Made by a program: the position numbers and the translations under genes. The notes under the pieces are model-generated. The model was not told the DNA's origin. It did no database searches and worked only from the letters and a program-made list of their open reading frames with translations. Shown here piece by piece: positions 1-8,803 of a DNA stretch of 32,170 bases (within the stretch, counting starts at the first letter, position 1; every line of letters begins with the position of its first letter). Source of the DNA: Colwellia sp. (lineage in GTDB: Bacteria; Pseudomonadota; Gammaproteobacteria; Enterobacterales; Alteromonadaceae); assembly GCA_016745015.1 (NCBI GenBank), contig JADGDH010000018.1, positions 1-32,170 of the forward strand. The letters run 5' to 3'.

Positions 1-416
1 GATCTATTTGTAAAATTACTGGCGTCATCATAATCTTCACCATCAAAACAATACTCAGGGTGCATACTCGCTAATTGAAAAATGCCTTCAAAGCCTGAGT
101 CAATTAATAAATCATTACCAAAATCTACTAAATCTAAATAACGTTCGAAACTACGAAAACCTTCATTGTAAACAATCAGTGTTGTTTCTAGTTCATCATG
201 CGCTTGTAAATAGCGACACTGCTCTATTAATTCGTGTAATGCCACTTTCACTTTATCAGCATTAGATTCATGGTAACAAATGGTATTATTTACAAATTCT
301 TTTTTGGCAAACGGGCAAAAATTAAAACCAATAATCACCTCTTTTAGCCACTGTTTAGTTGCTAGAATCACACTACTTTCGGTGTTATTTTGAGTGTTAT
401 CACTACCGTTGTCCAT
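1..416 (-). CDS. DUF1415 family protein, C-terminus beyond window
   Basis: The minus-strand reading frame opens with ATG at 416 and runs off the window edge after 138 codons. The protein begins MDNGSDNTQNN. Family-like stretches are GFNFCPFAKKEF near residues 31-42, and FQLASMHPEYCF followed by DDASNFTNR near the truncated end. I recognise these as the DUF1415 family, a conserved proteobacterial protein of unknown biochemical role; the Cys, His and Asp residues could bind a metal, but that is speculation. No signal peptide or membrane segment is visible, so it is probably cytoplasmic. It starts 14 bases after the stop of the ABC exporter on the same strand, so the two are probably co-transcribed. 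The ribosome binding site is weak. The family call rests on remembered motifs, and the missing C-terminus cannot be judged. Confidence 0.75.
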   Translation of the reverse strand, partial: MDNGSDNTQNNTESSVILATKQWLKEVIIGFNFCPFAKKEFVNNTICYHESNADKVKVALHELIEQCRYLQAHDELETTLIVYNEGFRSFERYLDLVDFGNDLLIDSGFEGIFQLASMHPEYCFDGEDYDDASNFTNR

Positions 417-430
417 AAATTAAATTCACT

Positions 431-2218
431 TTATTCTGCTGACTGCTGTAATTGCCACATTTTACTGTATTTTCCTTGCAAGGTTAACAATTGCTGGTGA
501 CTTCCTTGTTCAACTATTTCTCCGTCACTCATAACGATAATATTATCACTATCTGTAATGGTTGATAATCGGTGTGCAATGACTAAACTAGTACGGTTTT
601 TAGCAACTTCATTAATCGCTGTTAAAATAGCTTGTTCTGAATGGCTGTCTAGCGACGATGTTGCTTCATCAAAAATTAGTATTTGTGGGTTTTTTAGAAT
701 AGTTCGTGCAATAGCAACTCGCTGTTTTTCTCCACCAGAAAGCTTTAAACCACGTTCACCCACTATCGTTTCAATTCCATCAGGTAAACTACTTACAAAC
801 TTAGTTAAGTGAGCCAACTCAATTGCTTGCATCACTTTTTCCTTACTGGCAGAGGGATTACCATAATTTACATTAGCAAACAAAGTATCATTAAAAAGCA
901 CCGTGTCTTGTGGCACAATACCAATATGTTGGCGAAGTGAGTTTTGCGTTATTTGGCTAATATTTTGATTATCAATACTAATTCTGCCTGAACTTACATC
1001 ATAAAAACGAAATAATAATTTAACCAAGGTTGATTTACCCGAACCACTTTCACCAACCACAGCAACTTTTTGACCACCATTCACTTTGAATGAGATGCCT
1101 TTAATTATTGGTCTTTTTTTATGATAAGAGAAATGCACATTATCAAAACTGATATCAGCTTGCGTTATTATTAGCTCTTTGGCGTTAACTGTGTCTTGTA
1201 CTTTTGGCGTTTTATCTAACAAACCAAATAAATTTTCAATATTAGCTAGTGAACCTTTAATCTCACGATACACAAAACCTAAAAAATTAAGCGGCATAAA
1301 AAGTTGCATCATAAAGGCATTGATCAAAACAAAATCACCTAACGTCATATTTCCTTCACTGACTTCAGTTGCTGCAAGTGCCAACATAGCGGTCATTGCC
1401 ATGGCGATAATAAACGCCTGCCCACCATTTAACGCAAATAATGATAGGCGGTTTTTAATTTTTGCCTGCTCCCAAGTACTTAATTGTTTGTCGTATGCCT
1501 TAGCTTCATAATCTTCATTGGTAAAGTATTTAACCGTTTCATAATTAAGTAAGCTATCAATAGCGCGAGTATTACTAGAAGAGTCTGCTATATTTGCCTC
1601 TCGAACATAACGAGTACGTAATTCGGTCGCATAAACTGAATAGGCAATATAAGTAAGGATTGACCCTAAAGTAATCAATGCAAACCAAATTCCATAATTA
1701 ACGAATAAAATAGTCACTACCATGGCTATTTCAAGTAAAGTTGGAACAATATTAAAAACCATAAAGCGCATTAGAAAACTAATGCCAGAAGTACCTCGAT
1801 CTATATCGCGAGATAACCCCCCTGTTTGGCGATCTAAATGAAAGTCTAAATCAAGCTGATGTAAATGACGAAACACCTTCAAACCAATACGGCGAATTGC
1901 TCGCTCGGTAACTCGCCCAAATAAGGTGTCGCGAATTTCAGCAAACACCACTATAGATAACCGCACTAAACCATAAGCTAATACTAGACCCAAAGGCACA
2001 ACTAAATTTTGTAAGTTTTCAGGCGCTTTAGCATCTAAAGTATCAATAATATCTTTTAAAATAAAAGGTAAGTAAACACTGCCAATTTTAGTCAATATTA
2101 AACATAACATAGCAAAAGCAATGCGTTTTTTAAATTCAAAAAGGTAGGGTAAAATAAGTTTAAAAGCTTGCCAGTTAATGGCTGTAACTTCGTTATCAGG
2201 GGAGCTTGAACGGCGCAT
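431..2218 (-). CDS. ATM1/HMT1-type ABC exporter (fused permease-ATPase)
   Basis: This 595-residue half-transporter has an N-terminal six-helix membrane domain (about residues 25-320) and a C-terminal ATPase. The ATPase shows Walker A GESGSGKST (389-397), a Q-loop in VPQDT (435-439), signature LSGGEKQR (493-500), Walker B ILIFDEA (513-519) and an H-loop His549, so it should be active. NYETVKYFTNE (225-235) and NAFMMQLFMPLNFLG (300-314) are typical of the ATM1/ABCB7/HMT1 group, whose members export glutathione-based thiol compounds linked to Fe-S or heavy-metal handling. It should homodimerise in the inner membrane. The substrate is inferred from the family only. The ATG at 2218 has no good Shine-Dalgarno sequence, but no other early Met fits. 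A DUF1415 gene follows after 14 bases. Confidence 0.9.
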   Translation of the reverse strand: MRRSSSPDNEVTAINWQAFKLILPYLFEFKKRIAFAMLCLILTKIGSVYLPFILKDIIDTLDAKAPENLQNLVVPLGLVLAYGLVRLSIVVFAEIRDTLFGRVTERAIRRIGLKVFRHLHQLDLDFHLDRQTGGLSRDIDRGTSGISFLMRFMVFNIVPTLLEIAMVVTILFVNYGIWFALITLGSILTYIAYSVYATELRTRYVREANIADSSSNTRAIDSLLNYETVKYFTNEDYEAKAYDKQLSTWEQAKIKNRLSLFALNGGQAFIIAMAMTAMLALAATEVSEGNMTLGDFVLINAFMMQLFMPLNFLGFVYREIKGSLANIENLFGLLDKTPKVQDTVNAKELIITQADISFDNVHFSYHKKRPIIKGISFKVNGGQKVAVVGESGSGKSTLVKLLFRFYDVSSGRISIDNQNISQITQNSLRQHIGIVPQDTVLFNDTLFANVNYGNPSASKEKVMQAIELAHLTKFVSSLPDGIETIVGERGLKLSGGEKQRVAIARTILKNPQILIFDEATSSLDSHSEQAILTAINEVAKNRTSLVIAHRLSTITDSDNIIVMSDGEIVEQGSHQQLLTLQGKYSKMWQLQQSAE

Positions 2219-2322
2219 AGGTTGTTTATTACTTTGTAGGTTATCTATATTCTATAACAAGAGGAGCATCATAGAATATAAACAAGTTTTACTAAAGAGT
2301 TTTAGTCACCTATGCACAGGCA

Positions 2323-4023
2323 TTAATCATTATTTACAGCATCTTCTAGAATTATACCTTGCGCTCCAGACGGGGCTTTTATGCCCAGAATAGCCGACAA
2401 CGTCACTGCGATATCAGTGGTACTTACCCTTTGATGAACAATCTTATCATCAAGCCCGAAACCAGCAAAAACAAGTGGTACAAAGGTGTCATAGCCCCAA
2501 GGTGAACCGTGAGTTGCCGCTACGGTTAATCCTTCCATATCCGCCACAAAGCGATGCGATTCAAGCACAATATAAATATCACCAGAACGGTTACTACTAT
2601 GATTATTAGCAACTAACGTATGCACATAATCATTAGGAATATTGGCCGTTTCAAGATCAGAACTTGTCACAGCAACAGCTACACCATCAAGTTTAGCTAC
2701 TTCCATTGCTACTGCTTTTTGTACCTGAGCCAATGATAATTTTTTACGAGAAACCAAATCTCGATCCAAATACAAATAAGGATGAAAGTACGATTTAATT
2801 AACTCTTCATCAAAACCAAACTGAATTTTAAGTGCTTTCATACCGGGCGATTTATCCCAATTTTTCGGCGTCACTGGTTTGGTGTCCATTCCCAAACTAG
2901 CAAGGTAAGCGGGCACTTCTGCTGCACCATGATCAGCCGCAAGAACAATTAAAGTATTATCCAACCCTATTTTTCTATCAATAAAGGCAAGTAAATTAGC
3001 AAGTGTTTTATCAAGACGAAGCAAATTATCTTCTGCTTCTAAACTTGAAGGCCCAAAAATATGTCCTACATAATCAGTAGAAGAAAAACTCACCGACAAA
3101 TAGTCTGGGATATTATCTTGCCCTAGTTGTTCGTTATTAACTAACGCTTTCGCAAAATCTAACGTTAATTCATCACCTGCAGGGCTTAATGTTAAAAAAG
3201 TATTAAAGTAGCCATTACTCATATCCCCATAAGCATGAGGAAAAATACGACCAAAGCCTGGGAATTTAGTTTCCCACGCTTGATCATCTTGTTGAGCAAA
3301 CTCATAACTTGCTAACGGTTGTAACAATGTCCAGTTTTTCTGATGGTATTGTTTAGTCGGTTTTGCTTTATTCCAATCAGTCACCCAATCAGGGTACTTG
3401 TCATAATAATATTGACTGGTAACAAACTCACCCGACTTTTTAGAAAACCAAAAAGCCTTACCCATATGCCCTGCAAGAGATACAGCACCTCTGTCTTTTA
3501 CCGATACACCAAAAATTTTTGCTTTGCCATTTGTGGCAATAGCTAATTCATCACTAAAAGTAGAGACTTGAATATTGCGAGGTGAACGACCTGAAGATTT
3601 GGCTGTTCTTTGTGTTGGGTCTATTTCTGTTTTTTGGTTAACATCGGCATCAACCGATAAAAGCGGATAGTCTGCATCTTCAATATTGTAAACCAAGCGG
3701 CCTAACTTATTATCATACCAAACATTACCTATCATGCCATGAACGGCGGGCAATGCTCCTGTAGCTAAGGTAGCATGACCTACAATAGTTTCAGTATTTG
3801 CATGATTATGATGGGCGTCTTTATATACAACGCCTTTTTTTAGAAGGTACTTAAAACCGCCCTTTCCCATTTTGTCTAAATAACGATATGGCATATCTCC
3901 ACGCAATTGATCAACTGTGATCTGTAAAATCAATTTTGGCGTGTCTTGGTGGCTAAGCGCAAAACCTGTATTACTAACCAACAATAAGGCAAGTGATAGG
4001 TTTATTTTCTTTGAGAAGAACAT
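2323..4023 (-). CDS. PafA-like periplasmic alkaline phosphatase
   Basis: Secreted metal-dependent phosphomonoesterase of the alkaline phosphatase / NPP superfamily, 566 residues from the chosen start. The ATG at 4023 is preceded by GGAG at a six-base spacing; an upstream in-frame ATG at 4035 has no such site. From this start the N-terminus is a Sec signal peptide (MFFSKKINLSLALLLVSNTGFA). The catalytic set of PafA is present: Asp38, nucleophile Thr79 in TIVGH, Asn100 in MIGNVW, Lys and Arg of SVKDRG (about 176 and 178), Asp and His of STDYVGH (about 317 and 321), Asp-His of AADHG (about 364-365) and His of ATHGSPWG (about 505). Asp38, Thr79 and Asn100 match the published PafA numbering, which supports a phosphate-insensitive monoesterase rather than a diesterase. 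It lies downstream of the AraC-type gene on the same strand, 139 bases away, near two sulfatases of the same superfamily. Its substrate is unknown. Confidence 0.88.
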   Translation of the reverse strand: MFFSKKINLSLALLLVSNTGFALSHQDTPKLILQITVDQLRGDMPYRYLDKMGKGGFKYLLKKGVVYKDAHHNHANTETIVGHATLATGALPAVHGMIGNVWYDNKLGRLVYNIEDADYPLLSVDADVNQKTEIDPTQRTAKSSGRSPRNIQVSTFSDELAIATNGKAKIFGVSVKDRGAVSLAGHMGKAFWFSKKSGEFVTSQYYYDKYPDWVTDWNKAKPTKQYHQKNWTLLQPLASYEFAQQDDQAWETKFPGFGRIFPHAYGDMSNGYFNTFLTLSPAGDELTLDFAKALVNNEQLGQDNIPDYLSVSFSSTDYVGHIFGPSSLEAEDNLLRLDKTLANLLAFIDRKIGLDNTLIVLAADHGAAEVPAYLASLGMDTKPVTPKNWDKSPGMKALKIQFGFDEELIKSYFHPYLYLDRDLVSRKKLSLAQVQKAVAMEVAKLDGVAVAVTSSDLETANIPNDYVHTLVANNHSSNRSGDIYIVLESHRFVADMEGLTVAATHGSPWGYDTFVPLVFAGFGLDDKIVHQRVSTTDIAVTLSAILGIKAPSGAQGIILEDAVNND

Positions 4024-4162
4024 GAATAACTCCATTTATAAAGTGGGTCTTTAGAGTAAACTAACATGGTTCTATTCTATATGGGAATTAATTACTTAAA
4101 TAGTCATCAGTTATTGGTGTTAAAATGATATTACTAACATATTGATAGACATAAAATTAGTA

Positions 4163-5158
4163 CTAGCATTTAGCTCGACGCAATGTTTGTGATGGCAGCT
4201 CATCAAATAATTGTTTGTATTCTCCGGCAAAACGCCCTAACTCTAAAAAGCCCCATTTTATCGCTACATCAGATACATTTGTACATTCATTGAGGCTACT
4301 AAGTAACTCGAACCTAACACCATTAAGACGCATAATTCTTGTATAACGTATGGGCGTGACTCCTAAATACTCTTTAAAACCATATTCTAATGAGCGTTCA
4401 CTTAAATTTGCTACTTTGCATAATGTTTGCATATCAGGTAGCTGTTGCGCATGCACCTGTAAATAATCTATTACTCTTTGTGCTCCTTTAATTCTTTTCG
4501 GTTGAGCTTTTAAATTATACTTAAAGTTTGATGACATTAATAATGCATCAATGGTTAGCTTGGCTAATTGTGAACATATTAAATTCATAACATGACTTTG
4601 CTTAAACATACCCTGGTATTGATAAGCTTGTCGTAAAACATAATTAACGCCAAAAGAATAATTAGTAATAGCTTGCACAGAAGTTTGATTTATTTGGCTT
4701 TTAGAATACTCCATTGGCATAAGTTGACCTGTTAAGGCTTCATAACTTTCATAAAAATATTCACGGTTAAATGCTGTACATAAATAATCTAAACGATCTT
4801 TATAACAAATATCCCAAATCCCTCCTCCTGCTTGAACTAAAGCATTATTTATTCCTTCATACCCACAAAACCGGTGTTCTCCTGAACATGGAAGAACAAA
4901 GGCAAAGGGGATATAAGCTTCAGCAGGAGAAGCTGTAATTCTAGCCCCAACATTCAATTTTTCCTTAAACACTTGAACATTACCAAAACTAGCCTCTTTA
5001 TAGTGTGCTGTTAATTTTCCTTTTTTCAGCTGTCTATAGCTTCTATTTTTACTAGCCTGAAATATTGCTAGTTCATTTAAGTCTGTAGTAATTAAACTAC
5101 GAGTAGTGCTAAGTTTACTTTTTTCATGCGGAATCTGCATATTATTAAAATATGTCAT
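4163..5158 (-). CDS. AraC/XylS-family transcriptional regulator
   Basis: A 331-residue regulator. The C-terminal 100 residues form the double helix-turn-helix: first unit around LCKVANLSERSLEYGFKEYLG, second around DVAIKWGFLELGRFAGEYKQ and ending in LPSQTLRR, a pattern typical of AraC proteins. The first 200 residues look like an AraC-type ligand or dimerisation domain and carry no signal peptide, so the protein is cytoplasmic. It is divergent from the first sulfatase across a 226-base intergenic region and is followed by the PafA-like phosphatase on its own strand. The likely role is to activate the divergent sulfatase, perhaps also the second sulfatase and the phosphatase; the inducer is unknown. 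The start at 5158 has no clear ribosome binding site, and a second Met six residues later is equally possible. Confidence 0.88.
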   Translation of the reverse strand: MTYFNNMQIPHEKSKLSTTRSLITTDLNELAIFQASKNRSYRQLKKGKLTAHYKEASFGNVQVFKEKLNVGARITASPAEAYIPFAFVLPCSGEHRFCGYEGINNALVQAGGGIWDICYKDRLDYLCTAFNREYFYESYEALTGQLMPMEYSKSQINQTSVQAITNYSFGVNYVLRQAYQYQGMFKQSHVMNLICSQLAKLTIDALLMSSNFKYNLKAQPKRIKGAQRVIDYLQVHAQQLPDMQTLCKVANLSERSLEYGFKEYLGVTPIRYTRIMRLNGVRFELLSSLNECTNVSDVAIKWGFLELGRFAGEYKQLFDELPSQTLRRAKC

Positions 5159-5260
5159 TTGATAGTATTTGTCCTTGCCTGGTTCAAATTAACTCTCATT
5201 ATCAGTATTAAAACAAAACATTATAAATAATACAAAAGGTTTACTGTGATTATTTCTATA

Positions 5261-5317
5261 CTTTTAACAACTGATGGCTAAAAGCTGAAACAAAATAACA
5301 GGCATATTAGCTAAAAG
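5261..5317. promoter_or_regulatory. Candidate regulator sites before the first sulfatase
   Basis: GCTAAAAG occurs at 5277-5284 and again at 5310-5317, 33 bases apart, close to three helical turns. A near-inverted copy, CTTTTAAC, lies at 5261-5268. The second copy sits where a -35 element would be if TAAATA at 5333-5338 is the -10 box, and no good -35 hexamer is present there. This fits an activator-dependent promoter bound by the divergent AraC-type regulator. The repeats are short and AT-rich, so chance is a real alternative. Confidence 0.25.
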
Positions 5318-5384
5318 TACAATAACCTAGTGTAAATATCGAATTGATAACTTTAACTAACGAAAAATTAATTTAAGGAAAAAT

Positions 5385-6953
5385 ATGAAACTGAACTTTT
5401 CAACTAAAAAACTAGTCTTAGGCTTAGGTTTAATGGCCGTTGCAAGTGGTGCTATTGCTACAACAGACAAGTCAAGACCTAATGTACTCGCTATTTGGGG
5501 AGACGATATAGGTTATTATAATATCAGTGCTTACAATCAAGGAATGATGGGATATGAAACCCCAAATATTGACCGTATCGCTGATGAAGGTGCTTTATTT
5601 ACACACCATTATGCTCAACAAAGTTGTACTGCTGGTCGTGCTTCATTTATTCTTGGGCAAGAACCTTTTAGAACAGGATTATTGACTATAGGCATGCCTG
5701 GTTCAACGCATGGTATACCTGATTGGACACCAACTATAGCTGATTTATTAAAAGAAAAAGGCTATATGACCGCTCAGTTTGGTAAAAACCATTTAGGCGA
5801 TCAAGACAAACATTTACCAACTAATCATGGCTTTGATGAATTTTTCGGCAATTTATACCATTTAAATGCAGAAGAAGAGCCTGAGACTTATTACTACCCT
5901 AAAGATAAAGAGTTTCATAAAAAGTATGGCCCTCGTGGTGTTATTCATTCATTTGCTGATGGTAAAATTGAAAATACAGGTTCTTTAACGCGTAAACGCA
6001 TGGAAACAGCGGATGAAGAATTTATAGCAAGTACATTAAAATTTATTGATAAAGCACACAAAACCAAAAAACCTTTCTTTATTTGGCACAGTGCAACCCG
6101 TATGCATGTATGGACTCGACTACAAGAAAAATATCGCGGAAAATCAGGCGTTGGCTTAACTGCCGATGGTATGTTAGAGCATGATGATCAAGTCGGTGTT
6201 TTATTAGATAAATTAGACGAATTAAAAATTGCTGATAATACAATTGTTATCTATTCAACTGATAACGGTGCAGAAAAATTCACTTGGCCTGATGGTGGTA
6301 CTTCACCTTTTAGAGGCGAAAAAGGAACAACAACTGAAGGCGGCATGCGTGTACCTCAACTTGTTCGATGGCCTGGTACTATCAAAGCAGGTAGTCGATT
6401 CAATAACTTGATGTCTCATGAAGATTGGATGCCAACATTATTAGCCGCTGCTGGTGAGCCAAAGCTAGTTAACAAGTTGAAAAAAGGTTATAAAGCTAAC
6501 GGTACAACATGGAAAATTCATGCTGATGGCCATAACTTCTTACCTTTCTTTAAGGGTCAAGAAAAAGCTTCTCCACGCACAAGTAAATTATATTTTAACG
6601 CAGCAGGTGATTTAAATGCTGTACGTTGGAATGAATGGAAAATTGCCTTTGCAGAAGAGGAAGGTGGTATTAGCACTGCATATCGTAAAGTTCCTGCATG
6701 GCCAACCATTACTAACTTACATGCTGACCCTTTTGAAACGGCTGCACAAGAATCTGGGATGTACTTACGTTGGTATGCCGATAACATGTGGTTATTTGTA
6801 CCTGCTCAACAGCAAGTTGCAGAGTTTATGGCAACCATTGACAAGTTCCCTTTCCAAGAAGGCAGTAGCTTAAGTGCTAGTAGTATTGGTTACAAAAGCA
6901 TTAGAACGCAAGCTGCACTGAAGAAAATACAACAAATAAGTCCTAACCGCTAA
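5385..6953 (+). CDS. Periplasmic type I sulfatase (first of tandem pair)
   Basis: Sulfate ester hydrolase of the formylglycine type, 522 residues, with a Sec signal peptide ending near ASGAIA. The ATG follows AAGGA at 5375-5379. Visible active-site elements are metal-binding Asp40-Asp41 in WGDDIG, the formylglycine motif CTAGR (Cys81), Lys134 and His136 in GKNHLGD, His241 in TRMHVW, Asp293-Asn294 in STDNG, and Lys313 in RGEKG. All core residues are present, so it should be active once Cys81 is oxidised by a maturase. No maturase gene is in this window. Substrates may be sulfated algal sugars or aryl sulfates, which cannot be decided from sequence. It is clearly paralogous to the next gene, sharing long identical stretches such as FGNLYHLNAEEEPE, but differs around the substrate-facing HSATRMHVWT segment and the C-terminus. 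A terminator follows. Confidence 0.9.
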   Translation: MKLNFSTKKLVLGLGLMAVASGAIATTDKSRPNVLAIWGDDIGYYNISAYNQGMMGYETPNIDRIADEGALFTHHYAQQSCTAGRASFILGQEPFRTGLLTIGMPGSTHGIPDWTPTIADLLKEKGYMTAQFGKNHLGDQDKHLPTNHGFDEFFGNLYHLNAEEEPETYYYPKDKEFHKKYGPRGVIHSFADGKIENTGSLTRKRMETADEEFIASTLKFIDKAHKTKKPFFIWHSATRMHVWTRLQEKYRGKSGVGLTADGMLEHDDQVGVLLDKLDELKIADNTIVIYSTDNGAEKFTWPDGGTSPFRGEKGTTTEGGMRVPQLVRWPGTIKAGSRFNNLMSHEDWMPTLLAAAGEPKLVNKLKKGYKANGTTWKIHADGHNFLPFFKGQEKASPRTSKLYFNAAGDLNAVRWNEWKIAFAEEEGGISTAYRKVPAWPTITNLHADPFETAAQESGMYLRWYADNMWLFVPAQQQVAEFMATIDKFPFQEGSSLSASSIGYKSIRTQAALKKIQQISPNR

Positions 6954-6986
6954 TTATTGTTTACCTAATACTTTGTGAATAAGTGC

Positions 6987-7015
6987 AAAAGCCCTAACAA
7001 TTGTTGGGGTTTTTT
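6987..7015 (+). terminator. Intrinsic terminator after the first sulfatase
   Basis: A seven-pair stem CCCTAAC (6992-6998) / GTTGGGG (7003-7009) with loop AATT is followed by six T residues (7010-7015) and preceded by four A residues. The stem includes one T-G pair. It separates transcription of the two sulfatases, so the second probably has its own promoter in 7016-7177. Confidence 0.8.
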
Positions 7016-7177
7016 ATATATATATCATTACGCTGATAATTTAATTAAATAGCAAAAAAAGTTATAAAGATAAAAATTTATATTCCAAACAAAGCGTTAA
7101 TTACTAATGGCTTTATCACTGAGGTCATGTCATATTAAATTAAATTTGATTCTATTTAATTTACAACAAGGAAGATC

Positions 7178-8719
7178 ATGATGATTACAAACAAATTGAA
7201 AATGTTGGTGATGGGTGCAAGCTTAATAGCTACTGCATCGGCAACAGCAGCCGAAAAACCCAATATTTTATTTTTCTGGGGCGATGATATAGGGCGTACG
7301 AATATCAGTGCTTACAGCCACGGTATCATGGGCTTTAAAACCCCTAATATCGATCGCATAGCTAAAGAAGGTATGATGTTCACTGATTATTATGCTGATC
7401 AAAGCTGTACTGCAGGTCGCTCAACATTTATCACTGGACAATCAGGTTTACGTACCGGCATGACAAAAGTTGGTTTACCTGGCGCTAAAGAAGGTATTCA
7501 AGATAGAGATATCACCATCGCCGAGATGCTTAAAGCTAAAGGTTATACCACAGGTCAATTTGGTAAAAATCATTTAGGTGATAAAGATGAGCATTTACCC
7601 TCTAACCATGGTTTTGATGAGTTTTTTGGCAACCTTTATCACTTAAACGCAGAGGAGGAGCCCGAAGATCCAGATTACCCTAAAGATCCTGCTTTTAAGA
7701 AAAAATTTGGACCTCGCGGCGTTATTCACTCTTATGCTGATGGTAAAATTGAAGATACCGGCCCTTTGACTAAAAAGCGCATGGAAACAGCTGATGATGA
7801 ATTTGTCGCTGCAGCCATGAAATTCGTTGATAAAGCAGTAAAAGCTAAAAAACCTTTCTTTGTTTGGGTAAATACTGCCGGTATGCACTTTAGAACACAT
7901 ATCAACCCGAAACATGTGGGTCTTTCAGGTCAAGGGTTCTATAACGATGTGATGGTCGCTCACGATAACCATGTTGGCATGATGTTAGATCAACTGGATA
8001 AGTTGAAGATCACTGACAAAACCATTGTAATGTACTCTACCGATAATGGCGTACATTACAATACTTGGCCTGATGCGGGTATTACCCCGTTCGATGGTGA
8101 AAAAAATAGCGAAAAAGAAGGTGCTTATCGTGTTCCTATGATGGTGCGCTGGCCTGGTAAAATTAAAGCAGGTGAAACCTCAAACGAAATGATGGCTCAT
8201 TTAGATTGGATGCCAACTTTAGCTGCCGTTGCAGGCGATACTAAGCTCAAAGAAGACATGCTTAAAGGCAAACGTCGTTTTGGTAATAAGCAATCAAAAA
8301 TCCATCTTGATGGCTATAATATGTTGCCTCACCTTACGGGTAAAACAGAAAAAAGCCCACGCAATATTTATCATTATTTAAATGATGAAGGTTTCCCTGT
8401 TGCCATTCGTGTTGGTGATTGGAAAATGGTTTATGCTGAAAACCGCGGTAAAACCTTGGCACTTTGGACTGAACCTTTCACTATGTTAAGAATGCCTAAA
8501 ATTCTAAATTTACGTCGTGACCCATGGAGTAAAGCTGAAGAAAACTCTAATTCTTATTACGATTGGATGATCGATAAAGCGCCATATGTTTATTTAGGTT
8601 TATCAGAAACAGCTAAGTTTTTATCAACCTTTAAAGACTATCCACCTAGTCAACCTACTGGTTCTTGGTCAGTTGAAGCGGTATATGATGCTTTTTTGAA
8701 AAAATCTGAAGGCAAGTAA
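7178..8719 (+). CDS. Periplasmic type I sulfatase (second of tandem pair)
   Basis: A 513-residue paralogue of the preceding sulfatase. It has a Sec signal peptide (hydrophobic stretch LVMGASLIATASATAA, cleavage near residue 25). The core is complete: Asp36-Asp37 in WGDDIG, CTAGR with Cys77 for formylglycine, Lys130 and His132 in GKNHLGD, His237 in TAGMHFRT, Asp289-Asn290 in STDNG, and Lys309 in DGEKN. AAGGAAG at 7168-7174 supports the ATG at 7178, though the adjacent ATG at 7181 would change only one residue. The segment after the His motif and the last 150 residues diverge from the first copy, suggesting different substrate preference after duplication. Terminators lie on both sides, so it is probably monocistronic. 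As with its twin, an unlinked maturase must exist in the genome if it is active. Confidence 0.9.
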   Translation: MMITNKLKMLVMGASLIATASATAAEKPNILFFWGDDIGRTNISAYSHGIMGFKTPNIDRIAKEGMMFTDYYADQSCTAGRSTFITGQSGLRTGMTKVGLPGAKEGIQDRDITIAEMLKAKGYTTGQFGKNHLGDKDEHLPSNHGFDEFFGNLYHLNAEEEPEDPDYPKDPAFKKKFGPRGVIHSYADGKIEDTGPLTKKRMETADDEFVAAAMKFVDKAVKAKKPFFVWVNTAGMHFRTHINPKHVGLSGQGFYNDVMVAHDNHVGMMLDQLDKLKITDKTIVMYSTDNGVHYNTWPDAGITPFDGEKNSEKEGAYRVPMMVRWPGKIKAGETSNEMMAHLDWMPTLAAVAGDTKLKEDMLKGKRRFGNKQSKIHLDGYNMLPHLTGKTEKSPRNIYHYLNDEGFPVAIRVGDWKMVYAENRGKTLALWTEPFTMLRMPKILNLRRDPWSKAEENSNSYYDWMIDKAPYVYLGLSETAKFLSTFKDYPPSQPTGSWSVEAVYDAFLKKSEGK

Positions 8720-8748
8720 CTTACATTTAAAACGTTAATGAATGTATA

Positions 8749-8800
8749 CCCGTTACCATTCAAAGTTCACTATGAAATATGCATATTGACTGGTAACGGG
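8749..8800. repeat. Perfect 10-bp inverted repeat downstream of second sulfatase
   Basis: CCCGTTACCA at 8749-8758 and TGGTAACGGG at 8791-8800 are exact reverse complements with a 32-base spacer, inside which ATATGCATAT is itself palindromic. The structure lies between the stop of the second sulfatase and its terminator hairpin. It could stabilise the 3' end of the transcript or act as a protein-binding site for the downstream cytochrome operon. No function can be assigned. Confidence 0.6.
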
Positions 8801-8803
8801 CAT

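Noticed and set aside
4024-4035. Start of the phosphatase at ATG 4035
   Set aside because: No ribosome binding site precedes it, while GGAG lies correctly before ATG 4023; the shorter form also gives a cleaner signal peptide.
7016-7177. Possible promoter motifs before the second sulfatase
   Set aside because: Very AT-rich, with many weak -10-like matches and no convincing pair of elements or repeat of the GCTAAAAG motif.
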